From Glaciimonas sp. PCH181 (GTDB lineage: Bacteria > Pseudomonadota > Gammaproteobacteria > Burkholderiales > Burkholderiaceae_D), in the NCBI RefSeq assembly GCF_003056055.1, contig NZ_PYFP01000002.1, positions 1-64,000 of the forward strand: 64,000 bases of DNA, written 5' to 3'. Under the pieces are notes generated by a model, which was not told the origin of the DNA, ran no database searches, and was given only the letters and a program-made list of their open reading frames with translations. Below are positions 31,683-40,636 of this stretch, piece by piece. The number at the start of each line of letters is the position of its first letter. The first letter of the stretch is position 1. The translations under genes and the position numbers were made by a program.

Positions 31683-32033
31683 CTACCCATGTAACCGTTC
31701 CGAGCATGCCACCTGAATGTCCACCCGGCTAGTAATATAGCGAACACCATAAGCAAGCGCAGCCCTTTTCCCAGGCGCAATAGTAGTGCTACGCGTTTCA
31801 GAAAACTGCGCGCCGTTGCTAAAATTGGCTGAACAGCGTAGCGGCTTGTCAGATCGATTTTGAATGGATACCGCAGGCACTGAAGTCCGAAACGATTGAA
31901 CAACGATATCGTTATTTCCGCTATCTATCGTTGTCGTGCCCAAATAATCCCCACCCCATTGGGCTTGAACCAAACCCGGCAACAATCCCAAAGCCATCAC
32001 CCTAAAAAACAACAAGACGAGCGACTTTTTCAT
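31683..32033 (-). CDS. small secreted protein, uncharacterised
   Basis: A 116-residue protein starting MKKSLVLLFFRVMALGLLPG, with a signal peptide likely cleaved after VQA (~residue 24). The mature part (WGGDYLGTTTIDSG ... NRSDKPLRCSANFSNGAQF ... VDIQVACSERL) has two cysteines about 50 residues apart that could form a disulphide in a small beta-sandwich. Similar short periplasmic proteins occur in Burkholderiales; some are annotated, I think wrongly, as phosphoglycerate-kinase-like. An ATG three codons upstream (32042) is an alternative start. Function unknown. Confidence 0.6.
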   Translation of the reverse strand: MKKSLVLLFFRVMALGLLPGLVQAQWGGDYLGTTTIDSGNNDIVVQSFRTSVPAVSIQNRSDKPLRCSANFSNGAQFSETRSTTIAPGKRAALAYGVRYITSRVDIQVACSERLHG

Positions 32034-32163
32034 CACTGCCATCCTTGCTGAAGATCAGCTTTTATTGTGGAATTGATTAGAGATGCGCCAACGAGAGATG
32101 TTCATTATTTTCACTAAAATGCATGGGAATTTTAGCTATTTTACAAACGCTGACGCCGAGTTT

Positions 32164-33342
32164 TTATGACAATAAACTAGCGCACCCCGCATCCATCGCG
32201 ATGGTTGCTTCATCGACTTGCGCCATGCTCAGGATCAACGGGGGCAGTAACCGCACCATATTGTCACGTGCCGTCACGACCAGAACATTGTGATGTCGCA
32301 ATGCCTCTGCAACAAGCGTATTTGGAACAATCGCAGGGACGCCGATCATCATTCCGCGCCCGCGCAGCGCGGGACCGAGTACCGTTGGATATTTATGCGC
32401 TAACCCAACCAGACACTTACGCAAATACTCCGAGACGCTTTGAACAGAAGGCAAAAAATCAGGCGCAAGCAATACATCCAGTACCGCGTTCCCAACTGCC
32501 ATTGCCAAAGGATTGCCACCAAATGTTGTGCCATGGCTGCCAGCCACAAACCCGAGCGAGACCCGCTCAGTCGCCAGGCAAGCAGCAACCGGAAACCCTG
32601 CGCCAAGACCTTTCGCGGTCGCCAGAATATCAGGCTGTATATTGGCCCATTGATAGCAATATAGTTGACCAGTGCGACCATTTCCCGATTGCACCTCGTC
32701 TAAAATCAGCAACAAACCGAACTCGTCGGCTAATTTTCTTAAGCCTTGAAGAAAGTCGTCGCTTGCCGCGCGTACCCCGCCCTCACCTTGCACTGGCTCC
32801 AATAAAATGGCTGCCGTGTCGTCTCGAATAAGTTTCCGCACCGACGCAAGATCACCAAAAATGGCACGGTCAAACCCATCAATGTGCGGGGCGAACCCAT
32901 CCATATATTTCTCTCCACCACCGGCCGCGATGGTCGCCAACGTGCGTCCATGAAACGCTCCATCAAAGACAATTGTGCGCCAGCGCTCCGGCTTAACTGT
33001 CACGTCGAAATAGCGGCGCGTCAGTTTTAATGCACATTCAACAGCTTCTGCACCGGTATTAGAAAAAAATACCCGATCGGCAAAAGTAGCTTCGCATAAC
33101 CGCTCAGCCAAACGTTCCTGCTGAGGAATGCGATATTGGTTGGAGACGTGCCATAGTTTTTTTGCTTGCTCGGTCAAAGCCGCGCTCACGTGCGGATGAC
33201 CATGGCCGAGGCTATTCACGCCAATACCCGTTGTAAAGTCAAAGTATTGTCTACCATCATCGCCGTAGAGATAGATGCCGTCTCCATGCGTGAAAGAAAG
33301 CGGTGCCCGGTTATACGACGGCATTAAGTAATCTTTTGACAT
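32164..33342 (-). CDS. class III PLP aminotransferase (acetylornithine/2-aminoadipate type)
   Basis: A 392-residue fold-type I aminotransferase. The class III signature LLLILDEVQSGNGRTGQLYC leads to the PLP lysine in ATAKGLGAGFPVAACL (~residue 245). It resembles ArgD/GabT enzymes. Its neighbours, a D-2-hydroxyacid dehydrogenase and a 2-oxoadipate dioxygenase-like protein, favour 2-aminoadipate as amino donor, giving 2-oxoadipate. An arginine-biosynthetic role cannot be excluded from sequence. The next gene upstream ends 14 bases before this start, so they are co-transcribed. Confidence 0.88.
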   Translation of the reverse strand: MSKDYLMPSYNRAPLSFTHGDGIYLYGDDGRQYFDFTTGIGVNSLGHGHPHVSAALTEQAKKLWHVSNQYRIPQQERLAERLCEATFADRVFFSNTGAEAVECALKLTRRYFDVTVKPERWRTIVFDGAFHGRTLATIAAGGGEKYMDGFAPHIDGFDRAIFGDLASVRKLIRDDTAAILLEPVQGEGGVRAASDDFLQGLRKLADEFGLLLILDEVQSGNGRTGQLYCYQWANIQPDILATAKGLGAGFPVAACLATERVSLGFVAGSHGTTFGGNPLAMAVGNAVLDVLLAPDFLPSVQSVSEYLRKCLVGLAHKYPTVLGPALRGRGMMIGVPAIVPNTLVAEALRHHNVLVVTARDNMVRLLPPLILSMAQVDEATIAMDAGCASLLS

Positions 33343-33355
33343 TCAAATCCTTTCA

Positions 33356-34765
33356 TTAATCGAAGTGCACATTGCCGCAATGAATGCCCGGCATCAATAT
33401 GCGTTCGATTGCGCCCGTGATTTGCCGAACTCCGTGTGGCGTATATTTTTCATAGAAAAGGCGGTTATAGGGACCGATGCCATGCTCCGCGCTATAGCTT
33501 CCAGAAAATTCTTGAACGACCTTATCAAGAATCGCCGACCGCAAAATAGCAATGGCTTCGGCTGTAAGCGCACCGGGTCCGGTTTTAGGTGCTACCAGGT
33601 TATAGTGCAATCCGCCATCCGCGACATGCCCAAAATCACACACGCGAACACTTGGATAATGTTGCGCCAGCCAGGCATGGCCCCATGCGCGAAAATCTGC
33701 AAAATATCGACGTGGCAGACTGACGTCAAACGCAATGACTTTGCCTTCGTGCCGCAGTGCATCGCTAATGCCATGCCGTATGCGCCACAACGCCTCTTCA
33801 TCACCAAAAATTGCATCCTCAATTACTTCGTTTTCCAGCATTTCGCCTAGCCATTCTTCCAGCAAAGTCGTTAAAGACAGCGTGGCATGCGATAGGCTGG
33901 ACACCAGCTCCACCAATACAACGTATGACGGAACGATGCCGTCAGAAAATGGATTCCGTACTGAGGGGATATGGCGGAATACCGCTTCCATCGCTGCCTG
34001 AGACATCCCTTCAACCGATGCCGTAAACTCTGGGAAATCACGTTCCAGCGCAGCAAGCAAAGACATCAATGATGCGGCGGAAGTTGGCACGACAAGGGCT
34101 GTTGCCCGTTGTGCCGGAAGTGGATGCAAGCGCACGGTCGCACGCAACACCACGCCCAATGCGCCGCCGGTTCCGCATAACAAATGCTTCAACTCGACGC
34201 CGGTATTATTTTTTCTTAGTGGCGTCCCAAAAGTAAGTGGCATGGCCCCACCAATCGGCAACCAGGCATCCACCGAACATAAGTTAGCACGCACATCGCC
34301 ATACTTAATCAGGCGGGCACCGCCAGTATTGGTCGCAATCATGCCGCCGATACTTGGATCAGCACCCAAATCGATAGGAAAAAACAGGCCATGTTTTTCG
34401 GCCGCCTCATTGAGTTCTGACAGACGCACACCCGCTGTAACGGTGGCTGTACGCTCAATCGGATCGATTAAAACTGGCTCTTTTAGCCGATTCAGACTCA
34501 GTACGAACTGTTTACCACCCTCATCCGGCGTCGAGCCAGCGACCAGCCCTGTGTTCGCACCTTGCAAAACAAAAGATGCGCCATATTGATGAAGCGCAGC
34601 GAGTGTCGCTATCGCTTGTTCCACGCTGCGCGGTTGCAGCACCGCTTGCGCCTGCCCGATGCCATAACGAGCGCCTTCCACAAACGGTGCACAGTCTTGC
34701 GAATCCTCCAATATGCCGATTGGTCCTAGTACCGACTGCAAAGTGCGCAATAAATCGTGATTCAT
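33356..34765 (-). CDS. FAD-linked D-2-hydroxyacid (2-hydroxyglutarate) dehydrogenase-like
   Basis: A 469-residue oxidase of the GlcD/D2HGDH family. The FAD-binding PCMH domain covers residues ~35-215 (SFVLQGANTGLVAGSTPDEG; GGMIATNTGGARLIKYGDV). The C-terminal substrate domain holds FGHVADGGLHYN, whose histidines bind the metal in this family, and SAEHGIGPYNR. The family oxidises D-2-hydroxyglutarate, D-lactate or glycolate. Position between a 2-oxoadipate dioxygenase-like gene and an aminotransferase points to D-2-hydroxyglutarate. It starts ten bases after the upstream gene ends. Confidence 0.88.
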   Translation of the reverse strand: MNHDLLRTLQSVLGPIGILEDSQDCAPFVEGARYGIGQAQAVLQPRSVEQAIATLAALHQYGASFVLQGANTGLVAGSTPDEGGKQFVLSLNRLKEPVLIDPIERTATVTAGVRLSELNEAAEKHGLFFPIDLGADPSIGGMIATNTGGARLIKYGDVRANLCSVDAWLPIGGAMPLTFGTPLRKNNTGVELKHLLCGTGGALGVVLRATVRLHPLPAQRATALVVPTSAASLMSLLAALERDFPEFTASVEGMSQAAMEAVFRHIPSVRNPFSDGIVPSYVVLVELVSSLSHATLSLTTLLEEWLGEMLENEVIEDAIFGDEEALWRIRHGISDALRHEGKVIAFDVSLPRRYFADFRAWGHAWLAQHYPSVRVCDFGHVADGGLHYNLVAPKTGPGALTAEAIAILRSAILDKVVQEFSGSYSAEHGIGPYNRLFYEKYTPHGVRQITGAIERILMPGIHCGNVHFD

Positions 34766-34774
34766 CCAATTTCC

Positions 34775-35848
34775 CTAGCAGGCGGCCTGATCAGCCGCAG
34801 TCATTTGAAAAATTGCCGTCGCGTTACCACTATCAAACCCTAATTCCAGCACGTTAGACTCGCCATCCCGATCAATCCGGTCACGCGAAATAAACTCATA
34901 GAATGAACCCGGTACGCGTCGCACGATGCAGCCTTTTTCTGTCGCGAATACACGCTCGACTTCAGCGGCGCGAAATGCCGTTTGACGCACGGTGCCACGG
35001 GCGCTGACCTCGACTTTGGCTTTGATTGAGCGCCCCAGAGCGCGTTGCTCCTCCGCCAGCGCAAATACATCCGGCACCCGATCAGTCACATGATTGAATG
35101 CATTGCCTTCGGTCGCAATCCAGGCCATTTCTTGCGATTCTTTCAGCAGAATTTCATAGTCCGGAAGCGAAGGCACCCCGTGCTGCCGTGAAAAACACCG
35201 CAACAGGGCTGGCAATAGAGCGACAGCCTCATCAAACGACAAAGAATGTGCTTGTTCAAGTTTTTTCAACAGCGCCAGATCATCGGAGCCGAGTGGATCA
35301 ATCGAACTTTCTAACACGCGCGCGGCGGCCGCCTGAAATTCTGTCGAAAACTGATCCACATGCAATTCGCTGACAAAGAACTGCGGCATTTCTTCGCGCA
35401 TATCCTCATGAAAATAAGCGCGTCCGGTCATCTTTATCCGTGGAAGTGGATAGATATCATTAAGACAATAACCCAGCGGTTTTAACACCCGTGTTAGAGC
35501 GATCTCACCAGCAGGCAGCGCTCCCAAGGCTGAAATAAGGACAGTACGCACCGCTCCATGATCAAAAAAAACCTTCCCATCGTTGCGCGCAACATCTTCT
35601 ACATAAGCATTGCCCTCCGGAACCCGTTTAATCAAATCCAGGAACAACAACATGTTCATCGCAAAAGCAATGTGAGAGCGAGAAACCTCACCCGGCACGC
35701 TCGCGCCATCGGCAATACCGCTTATTTGGGCCGGTATAACCATTAAACGCATGAGACGCACGCTCTCGCTATGCCCTACGCAAGCAGTCAGCAGCCGCTC
35801 AAGAATGCTGGTGTGAGGATCGATATGATGCACGCTATGTGTTTTCAT
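34775..35848 (-). CDS. DUF1338 protein, 2-oxoadipate dioxygenase/decarboxylase-like (HglS family)
   Basis: A 357-residue DUF1338 protein. It keeps the active-site pattern known from HglS/YdcJ: HGAVR (H97, R101), SELH (H163) and the glutamate in ATEGNAFNH (E247), which correspond to the metal triad and key arginine of that family. HglS converts 2-oxoadipate and O2 to D-2-hydroxyglutarate in lysine breakdown. This version is shorter than YdcJ (~450 residues), so the reaction is inferred. The ATG at 35848 is chosen because the frame upstream (to 36013) runs into the divergent LysR gene; the ribosome site is weak. First gene of the three-gene operon. Confidence 0.82.
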   Translation of the reverse strand: MKTHSVHHIDPHTSILERLLTACVGHSESVRLMRLMVIPAQISGIADGASVPGEVSRSHIAFAMNMLLFLDLIKRVPEGNAYVEDVARNDGKVFFDHGAVRTVLISALGALPAGEIALTRVLKPLGYCLNDIYPLPRIKMTGRAYFHEDMREEMPQFFVSELHVDQFSTEFQAAAARVLESSIDPLGSDDLALLKKLEQAHSLSFDEAVALLPALLRCFSRQHGVPSLPDYEILLKESQEMAWIATEGNAFNHVTDRVPDVFALAEEQRALGRSIKAKVEVSARGTVRQTAFRAAEVERVFATEKGCIVRRVPGSFYEFISRDRIDRDGESNVLELGFDSGNATAIFQMTAADQAAC

Positions 35849-35945
35849 TTGATTGAAGTATTGACTCGCCAAGGAGCTGTTAAGAAGGAGATAACAACGA
35901 TTATCAATAGCGTCAAAAATCGCGACAAGCGACATTTTTTTCAAA

Positions 35946-35973
35946 CGATATTCCATTTTGGAATGCCATATCG
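35946..35973. promoter_or_regulatory. nested palindrome, candidate LysR operator
   Basis: ATTCCATTTTGGAAT (35950-35964) is a perfect inverted repeat with the T-N11-A form of LysR sites. It is framed by CGATAT and ATATCG (35946-35951 and 35968-35973). It lies 48-75 bases before the LysR ATG and 98-125 bases before the DUF1338 ATG, where a shared regulator would bind. Confidence 0.65.
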
Positions 35974-36020
35974 ATAGAGAAAGCAGTAAGATCATTATTT
36001 CTAGACTCACCACCCACTTT

Positions 36021-36917
36021 ATGAGACGTAACTTCCCCTCTTTGTCGGCTCTGATTGCGTTCGAAGTAGTTTATCGGCTGCAAAGCATCAGCGCTGCAGC
36101 CATCGAGTTATCGCTGACGCAAAGTGCGGTAAGTAAAAAAATGCTGGCATTGGAAGATTTCTTCCAGCAACCCCTGTTCGAACGCCATTCTTTCGGCTTA
36201 AACCGCACCATTGCGGCAGAACTATTATGGGCGCGCCTTCCCCGCTGTCTGGACGAGCTAGAAGGCGTCATGCTAGAGGTATTGGCATCGCGGCACGGCG
36301 GCGGCGTGCTGAATTTGTCCGTCATTCCCACCTTTGCAACCAAATGGCTGATGCCACGATTACCGAGATTAAAGGATGCTTATCCCGATCTCACCATCAA
36401 TCTCTCAATCCAAATTGATCGATTCGAATTCACCGGCAGCGGACAAGACGCAGGCATTGTGTTCGGACAGCCTGACTTATGGCCGCACTGCGAACATCAT
36501 TTAATCGCTGAAGAACGCCAGGTCGTTGTATGCAGTCCCGATTTCATCAAGCGCAATAAACGTCCAAAACGCCCGCAAGACATTGCCAATTTCACGTTGA
36601 TTCATTCAACATCCCGACCCTACGCATGGCCTCACTGGTTTGAAAACCATGACATCGCGATAACTACCGATATTCCCGGACCACGTTTTGAATTGTTTTC
36701 TATGGCAGCTGAAGCAGCAAAGGCAGGCATCGGCGTCGCCTTGCTGCCAGAGATGTTCGTCAGCGACGAATTGAAGCGCCGCTCGTTAATCAAACTTTTC
36801 CCGTCAGAAAAACAGGTTGATGGCGCTTATTACTTTGTTTATCCACATCGCAAGGCGACGATCCCCGGTCTTATCTCCTTCCAGCATTGGTTACTTGCTG
36901 AAGCGAACATCGCCTAG
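36021..36917 (+). CDS. LysR-family regulator (GcvA-like)
   Basis: A 298-residue regulator. The winged helix-turn-helix occupies residues ~8-65 (LIAFEVVYRLQSISAAAIEL, TQSAVSKKMLALEDFF), followed by an effector-binding periplasmic-type fold (LNLSVIPTFATKWLMPRLPR, a GcvA-group signature). Divergent from the aminotransferase-dehydrogenase-DUF1338 operon, with a palindromic T-N11-A site between them, so it is its likely regulator. The ATG at 36021 is preferred over 35958 because the HTH alignment begins there. Ligand unknown; a pathway acid such as 2-aminoadipate or 2-oxoadipate is a guess. Confidence 0.88.
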   Translation: MRRNFPSLSALIAFEVVYRLQSISAAAIELSLTQSAVSKKMLALEDFFQQPLFERHSFGLNRTIAAELLWARLPRCLDELEGVMLEVLASRHGGGVLNLSVIPTFATKWLMPRLPRLKDAYPDLTINLSIQIDRFEFTGSGQDAGIVFGQPDLWPHCEHHLIAEERQVVVCSPDFIKRNKRPKRPQDIANFTLIHSTSRPYAWPHWFENHDIAITTDIPGPRFELFSMAAEAAKAGIGVALLPEMFVSDELKRRSLIKLFPSEKQVDGAYYFVYPHRKATIPGLISFQHWLLAEANIA

Positions 36918-36992
36918 GCGCGGATTTGTATCTATTTAGTTGTCAGCAACACCGCAAGCAATGCTGCTGACATCGATGCATACCGCTTGCGA

Positions 36993-38678
36993 TCAGGAAG
37001 TACTCTTTTTAAAATCATCCTCCCAATACTCATCCGCATGCCGTTGCGTCAAATCGCGCCCCTCCTCAAGATGCTTCAGTTCAGCGCGACGAATTTTTCC
37101 CGATAGTGTTTTAGGCAGCGCCTTAAACTCAATCCGCCGCACGCGCTTATAAGGGGCCAAATTGTCACGGGCATAACCGAGAATCGCCTGCGCCAACGCC
37201 GCACTCGGTGCCACGCCATCGCGCAAGGTCACAAAAGCCTTCGGCACGGCCAGCCGCTCCTGATCGGGGCTGGGCACCACTGCCGCCTCCAATACGTCGG
37301 GATGCTCTAGCAAAATACTTTCCAGCTCAAACGGACTGATGCGATAGTCCGACGCCTTAAACACGTCATCGGCACGCCCCACAAAAGTCAAATAACCATC
37401 GCTATCAAGGCTAGCAATATCCCCGGTGCGCTAATGCCCATCGGTCATTGCCTCTGCCGTGCGCGCGGGATCATCCGTATAACCGGTCATCAAACCCAGT
37501 GGACGCGGATTTAGCACGATCGCAATTTCACCCTGCTCGGCCAGACGTCCATCAGTATCCAGCAATGCGATCTGATAGCCCGGCAAAGGTCGGCCGACCG
37601 ATCCAGTCTTGACCATTTGCCCCGGCGTATTGCCTATCTGCGCGGTGGTTTCGGTCTGACCATACCCATCGCGAATCGTGATGTTCCACGCTGTTTGCAC
37701 TTTCGAGATAACCTCTGGATTCAGCGGCTCGCCTGCGCCGACAATCTCGCGCAAACTCACCGGATAACTCGCCAAATCGTGCTGGATCAACATGCGCCAC
37801 ACAGTCGGCGGTGCACACAGCGTAGTGACTTTATATTTGACCAAGGTCGCCAGAATATCAGCCGCATCAAAGCGCACTTGATTGCGAATAAACACCGCAG
37901 CGCCAGCATTCCACGGTGCAAACACACAACTCCAGGCATGTTTTGCCCAACCCGGCGAACTGATATTTAGGTGAATATCGCCGGGACGCAAACCAATCCA
38001 ATACATCGTCGACAAATGGCCGACCGGATAGCTGGCATGGGAATGTTCGACCAATTTCGGCAGACTAGCGGTGCCGGAAGTAAAGTATCGCAGCAGCGGG
38101 GCATCGGATTGATGAAACGTCTCAGACAAACTGGCGGAACATTGATAACCGTCCTCATACTGCGTCCAACCCGCCTGAGAAAATCCCACCGCAATCCGAC
38201 TGAAATCGCCAGTCACACTATCGAATTTTGTGCTTTCTGCCTGACTGATAATTACATGGCGAATCCCGCCACGCACAATCCGCTCCTGCAAATCGCGCGC
38301 GGTCAGCAGCGGCGTTGCCGGAATTAAAGTAACGCCAATTTTCATGCAGGCCAGCATGATTTCCCATAGCGGCACCACGTTGCCCAGCACCATCAACGCA
38401 CAGTCCCCAGCCCGGAATCCCTGCTGTAAAAAGAAGTTAGCAATCTGATTTGACCGCTGTGACATTTCCTGAAACGAAAGTTTCTCTTCGTGCTCGTCTT
38501 CGTCGACTATCCATAACGCAGTCGCTGAATTGTTTATCGCCATATGATCGAAGTAGTCGACAGCCCAGTTAAAGCGCGTCAGCTCCGGCCAGACAAAATC
38601 ACGTACCGCCGTTGCATAGTCTTCTCGATGCTGAAAAAGGAAATCGCGTGCAGTCATAAATTTTTCCAACTCTGACAT
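36993..38678 (-). pseudogene. acyl-CoA synthetase (ACSM type) interrupted by one amber codon
   Basis: Two frames, 37431-38678 and 36993-37430, are in the same phase and are separated only by TAG at 37431-37433. The site reads ...AEAMTDGH-stop-RTGDIASLDSDGY; in this family the position is normally tyrosine (YRTGD), so one base change explains it. The N-terminal part has the P-loop YFTSGTASLPKLVEHSH and DGYGQTETT; the C-terminal part has GRADDVFKASDYRISPFE and LPKTLSGKIRR. Intact, it would be about 560 residues and activate a medium-chain or aromatic acid. The start at 38678 has CAGGAG six bases upstream. The truncated product lacks the C-terminal lid and would be inactive. Confidence 0.88.
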
Positions 38679-38954
38679 GTTCTGCTCCTGATAATTTGTA
38701 TTGTTTTTTATTAATCGCAAACCGTCTTTGCCGAGAAACTTCACTCTTCAAACGGCCAGCGCTGCCTCTGTTGCATTTAACTAAATTATCGAACAACTTA
38801 CACCACAAAATCGACGTACTGATGGCTTTGCTCACAGCCTTGAATTGAGATTGACTTGGATCGCCACGCGCACTAAAACCTATTATGCAACGTCCTGAAA
38901 CGCGCAGGACTTTTGTCCGGCAGCAGTTCGTTGCTCACTGTAAAGGAGAGTGCG

Positions 38955-39398
38955 ATGAGCAGCCAAGAAAACAAGCAATTGGTCATGCAGGGATACCAAA
39001 TGTTCAAAAACAAGGATATCAAAGGATTACTGACGTTATATACAGATGATATCGAATGGATCGGAACCGAATCTGAATATATACCGTTCTTAGGCACATA
39101 CAAAGGTAAGAAGCAGGTAGAACAGTTTTTCATGACAATGGAGCAAGCGCAAGAAGCTATTCAGTTCGAGCCGCAAGTGTTTATTGCTGAAGATGACAAG
39201 GTGGTTGTGACTGGGCAAGCGATATGGTTAGTGAAGGCTACCGGTCAGCGGTATGAAAACCCTTGGGTGCATGTGTTTACGATTAGAGATAAAAAAATAG
39301 CGCGATTCCAGCAATATAACAATACGGCAGCAGCAGAGGCTGCGTACAAGCCTTCACAGACTTCCTCGCGGCAGCAAAAGCCGTCGGTGCATCATTAA
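38955..39398 (+). CDS. NTF2-like/SnoaL-fold protein
   Basis: A 147-residue protein of the SnoaL/ketosteroid-isomerase-like fold: YQMFKNKDIKGLLTLYTDDI, IPFLGTYKGKKQVEQFFMTM, and a last strand with WVHVFTIRDKKIARFQQYNN. The family covers small enzymes and ligand-binding proteins; no catalytic function can be assigned. AAAGGAG eight bases before the ATG at 38955 gives a strong start; the frame begins 14 codons earlier without one. The C-terminal tail is Ser/Gln-rich. Confidence 0.85.
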   Translation: MSSQENKQLVMQGYQMFKNKDIKGLLTLYTDDIEWIGTESEYIPFLGTYKGKKQVEQFFMTMEQAQEAIQFEPQVFIAEDDKVVVTGQAIWLVKATGQRYENPWVHVFTIRDKKIARFQQYNNTAAAEAAYKPSQTSSRQQKPSVHH

Positions 39399-40004
39399 CA
39401 CAATTAGCGTTTTGTGCAACCCACGCGTAGCAAGCGAATTGCCTGCGCGATCAATAGCGTTTATAGCTTGGCGTCCCTGAAAAAGAGGGATCTGGTTTAG
39501 AAGCCTGAATGCAAAAAAGGGCAAGCCGGTTGCTACGGTTTGTCCGAGCACCCCGGCGCGCTCCCAGCAGGAGTAAGCGCCGCCGGTGTAAAGACGCCCA
39601 ACTGCCGTTTTATTTTTTTTTGCAAACTAGAAAAGTTCGCAAAAATGTCCAATTTATTCTACAAATCCAATTTATCTTCTAAAGCCATACCTCCGGCGTT
39701 AGACGATCAAGCAGTATTAACATATTGAAAAATATTTCTACTATTTATTGCCTTTACTTTAACGTATTACCGTACAAGCAAGCCAATGAAATTGGTGGGG
39801 GTCCGAAATACTCGCTCGTTGTGCAGCGCGTCATCGATCAGCTCAATTTCTCTTCAAATTGGCCCCTCATAATTTGACGCATATTAATCCGTTAATTTAG
39901 GCAAAATAAAGCCGTCGATTCTCTCCGAGCAGGCATGAAACGCGGCCCGAGTTGCCAGTGCGTTACGATTGCAGTTCTCACACAACAATCTACAAAGGGA
40001 TTCC
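39399..40004. other. intergenic region, no supported gene
   Basis: About 600 bases. Short frames exist here but show no domain, ribosome site or coding-like composition that I would trust. No repeat or RNA gene recognised. Confidence 0.4.
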
Positions 40005-40262
40005 ATGACCAAAACTTCCGACTTAGACCTTCCTATTTTCTGTGAAAAGGTCATTGCTATGGAGGTGCTACTTCAAGTTATGTGCACTAATCTTTCGCAA
40101 AAACAGTCGGCCATGATTCTCGAACGTATCCAGCAATACAAAGAGCACGCTATCTCAGTGGCATCAGAAGAAGAGGTCCCAGTCATCAGTAAGGTGTTCA
40201 GTCAACTGTCAAACTTCGAAGAAATCCTTGCAAGGTTTCCGCCAAAACCTTTGCTGCATTAA
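40005..40262 (+). CDS. small conserved-looking protein, function unknown
   Basis: An 85-residue acidic, mostly helical protein starting MTKTSDLDLPIFCEKVIAME, with LSQKQSAMILERIQQYKEHA and a tail FEEILARFPPKPLLH. AAAGGGATTCC before the ATG at 40005 is an acceptable ribosome site. I do not recognise a domain; the composition and helical amphipathicity suggest a real cytoplasmic protein. No operon partner is evident. Confidence 0.55.
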   Translation: MTKTSDLDLPIFCEKVIAMEVLLQVMCTNLSQKQSAMILERIQQYKEHAISVASEEEVPVISKVFSQLSNFEEILARFPPKPLLH

Positions 40263-40295
40263 GTGACCTGAAATTGGTTTAATTTGATGTGACGT

Positions 40296-40460
40296 TTATA
40301 TAGAGGTCAGCACGCCGCCACCATCATGCATCTGAGTTATTGCATCATTAAGACCTAGGCATTCAGCTGCTAAATCGATTTGCGTCACCTCACCAAACGC
40401 AAATATTTGAAAAGCCAAATGACAAAGTCCTTCAGTGATTTTTTCATTCTGGTGCTGCAT
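40296..40460 (-). CDS. possible 54-residue protein, unrecognised
   Basis: A minus-strand frame from ATG (complement 40458-40460) to TAA (40296-40298) translates to a protein-like sequence: MQHQNEKITEGLCHLAFQIF, then FGEVTQIDLAAECLGLNDAI and a tail GGGVLTSI. Amphipathic helices and normal codon choice suggest coding, but there is no clear ribosome site. No family recognised. The rest of the 40263-40636 gap shows nothing else. Confidence 0.35.
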   Translation of the reverse strand: MQHQNEKITEGLCHLAFQIFAFGEVTQIDLAAECLGLNDAITQMHDGGGVLTSI

Positions 40461-40636
40461 TCATTTCGCGCGCACTAGATTTCCTTAACCGAGCCGGGGC
40501 GACAGATTCTGCTTAGTCATTAAGCAGCGCTCCGACGATGGCTCTCAGCACAGTATTTTCGGCCGTCATTTGCTGCTATAGTCCGTGGCACGGTCATCGA
40601 CCTGCCCTCTTTAATCAATAATTCCACGAGAGACTC

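Noticed and set aside
39354..39728. Short frames at 39354-39551 and 39540-39728
   Set aside because: No ribosome site, no recognisable domain and low-complexity composition.
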